Source: DASTGO01 sp035719045 (GTDB lineage Bacteria > Actinomycetota > Actinomycetes > Actinomycetales > Kineosporiaceae). From it: a stretch of DNA of 7,439 nt. Position 1 is the first letter of the stretch. Every line of letters starts with the position of its first letter. This document shows positions 1 through 5,500 of the stretch, piece by piece. Location: the NCBI GenBank assembly GCA_035719045.1, contig DASTGO010000085.1, positions 1 through 7,439 of the forward strand, read 5' to 3'. Under the pieces are notes generated by a model. That model made no database searches, had not been told where the DNA came from, and saw nothing but the letters and a program-made list of their open reading frames with translations. The translations under genes were made by a program, and so were the position numbers.

Positions 1-250
1 GGTCCCCGTCCCCGGTCACCACCCCCACCGCCTGCGACAGGGCCTTCTGTGCGTCCCCGGTCAACGCACCCGAGTCCGCCAGCCACCGCGCCGAACGAGT
101 CACCTCCGGCGCGACCTGCATGAACCCCGCACCGGCCGCCAACCACAGACCCGCAAGATCCTCGATCTCGTCCTCATCCACCGCCGGCCACCCATCACCG
201 GTCAGCACATGAAACATCTCCGCCGCCCACGGCGGAACCTCAAGACCCAC
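1..250 (-). CDS. N-terminus of a giant CpnT-like toxin (WXG100-like domain), runs off left edge
   Basis: The reverse strand from the GTG at 250-248 is open for 83 codons to the window edge and reads (M)GLEVPPWAAEMFHVLTGD, then GWPAVDEDEIEDLAGLW. The pattern M-[AG]-L-E-[LV]-P-x-W, a TGxxWP motif and an acidic DED stretch before a helical LAxLWxAAG segment is typical of the WXG100-like N-terminal domain of CpnT-type and other giant actinobacterial toxins, thought to be exported by type VII (ESX) systems. The start is set by homology, because upstream in-frame codons read Trp-Trp-Trp and Cys-Cys. The ribosome site is poor (GGTGGTGG directly before the GTG). The linker and toxin domains lie outside the window. 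Seen: motifs and frame. Known: the family. Inferred: that the rest is a large polymorphic toxin, possibly a sister of the gene at 2549-7439. Confidence 0.82.
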   Translation of the reverse strand, partial: MGLEVPPWAAEMFHVLTGDGWPAVDEDEIEDLAGLWLAAGAGFMQVAPEVTRSARWLADSGALTGDAQKALSQAVGVVTGDGD

Positions 251-288
251 CCACCACCACCGACAACAGCCGGCCGACCCCCATCCCT

Positions 289-396
289 GCGAAACCACCA
301 GGCAGGCCAGACCGGCCCCTTACCCAACCAGCTACCACCACAAGGTCACCGGTGTCTTAGATGAACCGACACCACCACCATCACGCGAAACCACCA
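289..396. repeat. Pair of 12-bp direct repeats upstream of the CpnT-like gene
   Basis: GCGAAACCACCA occurs at 289-300 and again at 385-396, a 96-bp spacing, 39 and 135 bp upstream of the GTG at 250. Read on the transcribed strand it is TGGTGGTTTCGC. The position would suit an operator, but the surrounding DNA is rich in CCACCA, so part of the match could be composition. Confidence 0.3.
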
Positions 397-651
397 CACC
401 CAGACCCAAACGAGGGATAACCACCAAACATCACGCCAGGACAGCCCCTCAGCACAACGGCATCCCCGCTCAGCCAGACAACCTGCGCTGTACCCCCAGC
501 CGTCACACCAGGAACGCCTTGCCCTATACCGATCACCGATCCGATAGACGACAGGCATCCATTCCGCGACACGGGCCTGCCCCCGCCCTGGTCTCCCGCC
601 CTGCCGCCGGAACCTGGCCCAACCCACCATCTCCACGCCGTTGGCCGCGCC

Positions 652-778
652 CGCGGTAGGCTGCCCCCCGTTGCGCGGGGGTTGGCGAACTCCGCCCTCG
701 GAGCAGCGCCTCGCTGGACCGACGACCCTCTGACTACCGCGAAGGGCCCTGGGGTGAATCCCCAGCGTGCAACGCTGG
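652..778. other. Cluster of nested hairpins; candidate structured RNA
   Basis: CGCGGTAG at 652-659 is the exact complement of CTACCGCG at 734-741. Between these arms lie three perfect hairpins: CCCCCG/CGGGGG with loop TTGCG (665-681), CTCCG/CGGAG with loop CCCT (690-703) and CAGCG/CGCTG with loop CCT (704-716). Just outside are two overlapping, mutually exclusive hairpins: CTGGGG/CCCCAG (749-765) and CCAGCG/CGCTGG (762-778). Nested arms plus two alternative stems sharing CCAG resemble a multibranched regulatory RNA. No known class was recognised, the strand is undecided, and short stems are common by chance at this GC content. Confidence 0.25.
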
Positions 779-1062
779 TGGTCACGCCCCTTCCGACCCT
801 GACCGACGTCTGCCCAGGTCAACCGACGATTCTCGGAGTTGCCCGCTGATGTCCACGGAGCTGCGGTCTGGGTCTTTCGGCTCACAATCACGCCGGAAAC
901 GCGTGAGGGGCATGGGTCAACACCGTGAGGGGATGTGTAGGCGCAGCAACCTCTCGACCGAACGCCCGCAACCGACGGCACGCAACTCGCCGCCGTGCCT
1001 GCGGGCCTCTACGAACTCGTCGCCCCGGGAGCTGCGGCCGTGTCATCGCCCGCGACAAGGTT

Positions 1063-1068
1063 AGGGAG
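1063..1068 (+). promoter_or_regulatory. Ribosome binding site of the YrhB/Imm35-like gene
   Basis: AGGGAG lies 5 bases before the GTG at 1074. An in-frame TAG at 1062-1064 overlaps it, so translation cannot start further upstream and the GTG is the first usable start. Confidence 0.7.
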
Positions 1069-1073
1069 CTTCG

Positions 1074-1406
1074 GTGCCCGTCAGCTATGAGCAGGCCCGG
1101 GAGGTCGCCCGGAGCCGGACCGAACCCGGATGGGACTTCGGCACCTTCTGCCTGGATGACCGCGCCATCGTCGAGAACGACGACCTCTACGTCTTCAACG
1201 TGGGTGCGAGAGAGTACCTCGTCGACAGGGACAAGGCATTCGCCCTCGTGGGCGGTGTGGCGGTGGTCTACAAGGCGGACGGGCGCTTCGACACCCTGCC
1301 GTCGCCAGTGATCGCGATGGACCCCACGATCCGGAGCCACCCCAACCCCGCCCCGACCCTCGTCGTCTCGCCTCCTGCAGACCCCATGCCCACGCCCATG
1401 CCTTGA
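1074..1406 (+). CDS. Small YrhB/Imm35-like protein, candidate immunity protein
   Basis: A 110-residue protein starts at GTG 1074 and ends at TGA 1404-1406. It begins VSYEQAREVAR and continues with FCLDDRAIVEN, DLYVFNVGAREYL, an ALVGGVAVVYKADG strand pair and LPSPV, then a proline-rich tail (about residues 88-110). This order resembles the YrhB domain / immunity protein 35 group: an N-terminal helix, a strand before an R-E-[YF]-L motif, an alpha segment ending AL.G, then a beta hairpin with K-x-[DS]-G. The E. coli YrhB C-terminal extension is replaced here by Pro-rich sequence. Members often sit beside polymorphic toxins, and this one lies between two giant toxin-type genes. It is the only plus-strand gene and converges on DUF2625 with a 26-bp gap, so it needs its own promoter. 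No partner can be named. Family assignment is by motif pattern only. Confidence 0.62.
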   Translation: MPVSYEQAREVARSRTEPGWDFGTFCLDDRAIVENDDLYVFNVGAREYLVDRDKAFALVGGVAVVYKADGRFDTLPSPVIAMDPTIRSHPNPAPTLVVSPPADPMPTPMP

Positions 1407-1432
1407 GAACCCCCAGATGCGCGTGGCCAGTC

Positions 1433-2122
1433 CTACGCCTGCGGTCCTGGTTGGGCTCGCCAGGCGTGGGTAGCTGCCCATAGCTCGGTCATGGGCACGG
1501 TCCTGCGGACCCGCTCGGCCAGTGGCCCACCTTCGGCGGCCCACAACGGTGGATAGATGAGCAGCCCCTCGTCACCGGAAAGGTGCTGAGTCTCCTCCTG
1601 CCAGCACGGCCACCGACTGTCGGCGTAGTACCCCTCCAGGTCCCCGGTGAACGCCCACCGCAGCAAGTCCGAGTAGGACAGTTTCAGGTCTTCCCACTCC
1701 AGGGTGTCCTGGGCCAAGTAGTGGACCCCTCCACGCCGACCGCCGAACATCCCCCCGTCGAGAGCGAAGAACCCACCTACCACATCATGGGCAACGACCA
1801 GGGCCTGCATGCCCTCCGGCCCGAGAAGCTCCACCGAGCCGTCGTTCCACGACTTCAGGCCTCCCGTCATCCGCCTGCCGCCGCCACCCCCGAGCAACCT
1901 CAGCCACCCACCGTCCACCAGGATCCCCCCGGTGTGGTAGGCCATTGCTCCCAGGGGAGAGCGCAAGGTCACCTGCAGGTACTCCAGGGCTTGCTCTGAA
2001 GATTTCTCAGAGCGCGGCAACACCTCAACCCGGTTGCTCGCCCCCGCCATCCATTCCTCCACCAACGGCCACGCGGGATCGTCGGTAGCCACCAACTCGC
2101 CAAGCGATCTACCTGTCACCAT
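1433..2122 (-). CDS. DUF2625 family protein, candidate immunity partner of the NucB module
   Basis: A complete 229-residue protein ends at TAG 1433-1435. DUF2625 hallmarks in order are DDPAWPLVEEWM near residue 14, then LQVTLRSPLGAMAYHTGGI, LVDGGWLRLLG, VAHDVVGGFFALDGG, YLAQDTLEWEDLKLSYSDLL, RWAFTGDLEGYY and YPPLWAAEG. Length fits the family, and there is no signal peptide or membrane segment, so it is likely cytoplasmic. I chose ATG 2122 because GGAAAGG (2134-2128) sits 5 bases upstream and homology begins just after it. An ATG at 2158 would add 12 Gly/Ser-rich residues and has a weaker site. The chosen start is 25 bp past the NucB module's stop, so translation may be coupled. DUF2625 function is unknown to me. 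Its place directly after a toxin module suggests immunity, which is inference. Confidence 0.88.
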   Translation of the reverse strand: MVTGRSLGELVATDDPAWPLVEEWMAGASNRVEVLPRSEKSSEQALEYLQVTLRSPLGAMAYHTGGILVDGGWLRLLGGGGGRRMTGGLKSWNDGSVELLGPEGMQALVVAHDVVGGFFALDGGMFGGRRGGVHYLAQDTLEWEDLKLSYSDLLRWAFTGDLEGYYADSRWPCWQEETQHLSGDEGLLIYPPLWAAEGGPLAERVRRTVPMTELWAATHAWRAQPGPQA

Positions 2123-2125
2123 CGG

Positions 2126-2134
2126 CCCCTTTCC
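2126..2134 (-). promoter_or_regulatory. Ribosome binding site deciding the DUF2625 start
   Basis: On the minus strand GGAAAGGGG is followed by CCG and ATG 2122-2120. It is a much better purine tract than the one before the alternative ATG at 2158, so the shorter DUF2625 form is preferred. Confidence 0.6.
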
Positions 2135-2147
2135 ACGACCAGAACCG

Positions 2148-2513
2148 CTACCCGTCATCTCTACTACTCGTGTCCAGCCTGAACCTCGTCCCGTCGGGGT
2201 AGGGGCGCAAGTAGCTCCCCATCACCGACCCCGCCCCCCGGTTCTCCCGTAGGGGAACATGACGCACGGAAGCTCCCAAGCCACCCTCCCGCGTTGACGC
2301 CGGCGGGTACTCATCGCGGTCGTAGCCGTCATGGGCGGCCAACGTACTGGTTGACTGATTCCGCCGCGTCCTGGTCCTCCTGTCATCTCGATCCAGGGTC
2401 AGTACGGCCGGATGGCCATTCGCCACCGCGTCACTGACGTGTTGAGCGACAGTGGGGTAGGCCCTGGCGGAAAGGGAAACGGAGACAACCGGATTGCTCG
2501 GCGGCTCCGGCCA
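2148..2513 (-). pseudogene. Detached NucA/NucB-type DNase domain, toxin C-terminal module
   Basis: The frame opened by TAG 2516-2514 runs to TAG 2150-2148 (121 codons). It carries the whole domain seen in Bacillus NucB: VVSVSLSARAYPTVAQHV (aligns with VTLNSSKYPETAKHI), GHPAVLTLDR, DGYDRDEYPPASTREGG (2330-2280), ENRGAGS (2246-2226) and a YPDGTRF ending. The acidic DRDE and EGG residues of the nuclease motif and the Asn-Arg motif are all present, so the fold itself looks intact. No ATG, GTG or TTG exists before the internal GTG at 2426, which would cut off the first strand and helix. The giant gene upstream is in another frame and stops at TGA 2551-2549. Reading through would need one frame change and bypass of the TAG. 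It is therefore most likely a disabled toxin tip, or an orphan C-terminal cassette awaiting recombination. A start at 2426 producing a truncated protein cannot be excluded. Confidence 0.82.
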
Positions 2514-2548
2514 CTACGTGCGCCGCTGAACACCATCTGCGGACACCG

Positions 2549-5500
2549 TCACACAGGAGCCGCATCGGCATCCACACCCGTACCCGCACCGAACCTCGAC
2601 GGGCCCGCGCCCGAAGAAGATCCGCGACCTGCCGACGCCCCTGAGGCCGTGCTTGCGCGGGACCTGGTCCGGTGCGCGATCGGAGAGGACCCAGGACCTG
2701 CCGCCGCCCCTGCGACCATGCTCGCACCCGAACCGGACGGGCCCGCAGCCGAGGAAGGTCCAGGGAGCGTGAAGAAGGTGCCCACGGGCGTTCCCAGGTG
2801 CTGCGAAATGCGTTCGGCAGCAACGGCATCCAGGGTCGTGCGGTGTCCGTCCAAGAGCTGCGAAACCGCCTCCGCATGCTCCCAACCGGCCGACCGCGCC
2901 AGGTCATCGCGGGATACCTTCGCAGCCCTCCTCACGTCGTTCAGGAACTCGCTGCTGATCACCGTCACCTGCGGCCTGCTGACCGGTTGCGACCTGCTGG
3001 CCGCCTCGGCGATAGCCGCCTGCCGCGTGCTCGCACTTGCAGCGGGCCCGCGGAACATCTCCAACGGATGAACATCCAAGTACTGAGCCATAGCCTCCGC
3101 GCTCCCGCTATTGACCCTCGGCAAGACTCCGGAACGAAGCTTCTCGATCTTGTTGCTGGTGAGCCCGCTGGCCTTCCCAAGCTCGCTACAGCTCACCCGG
3201 TCCTGCATCAGGGTGCGGAGAAGACCTGGGTCGGTCAGCGTCACGTACGTGTCCGGTTCGAACGTCGGGCCTTCCTCCGACGACGGGGCAGGGCGCAGCC
3301 CCGTCGGGCGATCCACCCACGGTTCATCTGCGATGAAGAGCTTCGACACGTGCGTGCCCAGCGCCTCCGCAAAGCCAACGGCTGTCTGACGCTTCACGGA
3401 CCGTAGCCTCCCCGACAGGAGTGCGCCCAGCGTCGCGTGACCGCTCACACCCGCCCTCCTCGCCAACTCATCCTGAGTCAGCCCTGACGCTTCCACCAAT
3501 GTGCGGAGAAGGGCACGATCCGTCAGAACGGCAGTCTTCGGACCAATTCCAGTCCTGGATGTCGTCCGATCCCGAACGGCAACACCCTGCGGACCCTCAT
3601 CAGAGAAGAGCGTCTCCTGTGGGACGCCCAACGTCCGACAGATCCTTCGAGCGTTCTGGCTACTGGTATAGGGCACCACTCCGGACAGGAGCTGGCTGAT
3701 CACGGGGCGGTGCGTGTCGACGGCTCGCGCCAGACCCTCCATGGTCATGTTCCGCTCGGTGAGCAGGGTGCGGAGCCGAGCCGGGTCCGTCAGGTATTGC
3801 GCCGTCGCCCCCGGAGCCCACCAGATGCGGCTCGCCGGTTCGGCTGCCTCCGCAGGCTGTGGCTGAGCCGCCACCGCCCCCGACGCGGTTCCCGAGACCC
3901 GAGGGACCGTGGACTGTCGGCGCACTGACGTGGTACGAGTCCCCAACCTCGATCCGCTCGCCCGGTGGCCGGTCAACGTCGACGCACCAGCCGTGGCATG
4001 CAAACGCCCGACCCACGTGCCCGTACCCGAGAACCGGCCGATAAGCGAGGGCGAATCCGACGACGCAGGGTCCTGAGACAGAAACCCTTCAGGCGAACCC
4101 CCATCCGAGGTCACCGGCGCCTTGCCCGAACGCCTGCTGGCGGTCGGCCGGCTCCCCGACGCCGGAACCACCCCACCGCCATCAACGGCATTCCCGCCAG
4201 CAGATGTCCCATCACGACCAGACCACTCACCCGGCGACGCCGGCCCCCAAGCCGGATCCGTCTGAGGGCCGTTGACGCCCTCGTCGTACAGGCTCTGCGC
4301 CAAGTCGGCAGCCGCCGACTGAGCAGGCGTGGACGGAACCTGGTCGGCGAACCGCACGCTGCGGGTTCTGGTCGATCTGGGACCCGGCCCCGTCCAACCA
4401 CCCACCCCCGTGCCACCACTCGGACCGGCCGGAGTCGCGTACTGCGGGGCCTGGCCACCAGTGGAGTACGGGGCGTCCTGCCCAGCCGTCGGATAACGAG
4501 TGCCCGGGGCCGCGGTCGCGTAGTCGGTCGCGGGGGGTTGGGTTCGGGTGCGGGTGGTGGGGGGTTGGTAGTCGTCGGCGGAGGAGGGGGCGGTGTCGGT
4601 GTCGTCGTCGCCGATGGCACCCCAGTCCTGGACGGTGTCGTCCTTCCAGTGGGGGGTGGGTTTGCCGGGGACCAGGGCGGTCAGGAGACGGCTGAACAGG
4701 CAGGGTTTGGGGGTGCGGGTCAGGTGGTGCTCGAACCAGGCCTGGGCTCGTTGTTCATGGTCGTGTTCGTGGGGGGTCCGGCTCTCCTGGTCGGTGGGGG
4801 GCTGGCTGCCGAGGGTATGGGTGCGGTGTTGTTCCTCGGCGGTCTGGGCCTGCTGACGTTGGCGTTCCAGTTCGTCGATCTCGCGCTGGAGTTGCTGTTC
4901 CTGCACGGTCAGCCCAGCGCCGGGCCGGGCAGCAACGGGGGCGGGACGGCGGGCGCGGATGACGCTGGTCGACCGCAACGGCCTGGGGTCGATCTTGGTG
5001 GTGCCGGTGGTGTCCGGGGCCGGTCTGGGTTTGGTCTTGTACTGCCAGAACACCCCGGCGGGGCGGGGGTGGACGGCCCGCCCCGACCGGCCGGCCCGAG
5101 TAGCGTCCGGGTCGGTGTCGTCGGCGCCGGCGAACATCGTCGCCGCGGCGTCGGCCGGGGCGGGGCCGACCGCCCACGCCGACACCTTCTGGTAGGCCTT
5201 CTCCCGGGCTGAACGCCAGTGTGACCGCAGGTGGATGTCCCCGACCAGAACGGCGCGGGCCTGAAGATCCGCCGCATCAGTGAGCAGCCGCACCGCCCGG
5301 GCAGGGTCAGTCTCCAACAACACCTTCGCCACCGACGTCAACGCCCACGCCCGCGCTGTGCGATCACTGACCGTACGGGCGATCCGCTCGGCATAACCGG
5401 GATCACCCGCCGCAGCCTGCGCCATCTGCGACACCGGATCCCGCCCGACACCCTCAATCGTCTGGGCCTCACTGACCAACTGCTGCCCCAGCAACCCGTC

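Larger units (their letters stand above)
251..1073. other. Intergenic region with no supportable gene; divergent control region
   Basis: This stretch separates the minus-strand toxin start at 250 from the plus-strand gene at 1074, so both upstream regions lie in it. Minus-strand frames that stay open here translate to Arg/Gly/Trp-rich, low-information peptides without a recognisable family. It contains a 12-bp direct repeat (289-300 and 385-396), a CACCGGTG palindrome (347-354), a cluster of hairpins (652-778) and a short plus-strand open frame (941-1090) that overlaps the start of the next gene. I found no convincing -35/-10 pair. It could also be the eroded remains of former toxin modules. 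Confidence 0.6.

Noticed and set aside
749..765. tRNA T-arm-like hairpin (CTGGGG TGAAT CCCCAG)
   Set aside because: No matching acceptor, D or anticodon arms at tRNA spacing on either strand.
381..785. Minus-strand open frame of 134 residues in the intergenic region
   Set aside because: No family resemblance, random-looking Gly/Arg/Trp content, and it overlaps the hairpin cluster.
1435..1467. Possible terminator between the convergent genes (ACGCCTG / CAGGCGT)
   Set aside because: A 7-bp stem with a 19-base loop and no T-tract, lying inside the end of DUF2625. Too weak to call.
888..1544. Minus-strand open frame of 218 residues
   Set aside because: Covers the YrhB/Imm35-like gene antisense and runs into the DUF2625 gene out of frame. 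The plus-strand frame has the family motifs and a proper ribosome site.
2123..2158. Upstream ATG (2158) as the DUF2625 start
   Set aside because: Adds 12 Gly/Ser-rich residues outside the family and overlaps the end of the NucB frame. The ATG at 2122 has the better ribosome site.
2514..2560. Programmed -1 frameshift joining the giant protein to NucB
   Set aside because: A -1 shift at the GTG/TGA does enter the NucB frame, but that frame meets TAG at 2516-2514 before the domain. I also see no classic slippery heptamer, so a single recoding event would not yield the nuclease.
3965..5212. Long plus-strand open frame (415 residues) across the giant gene
   Set aside because: It is antisense to the coding frame, and its product is Arg/Gly/Val-rich low-information sequence without a recognisable family. 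High-GC genes routinely leave such open frames on the other strand.
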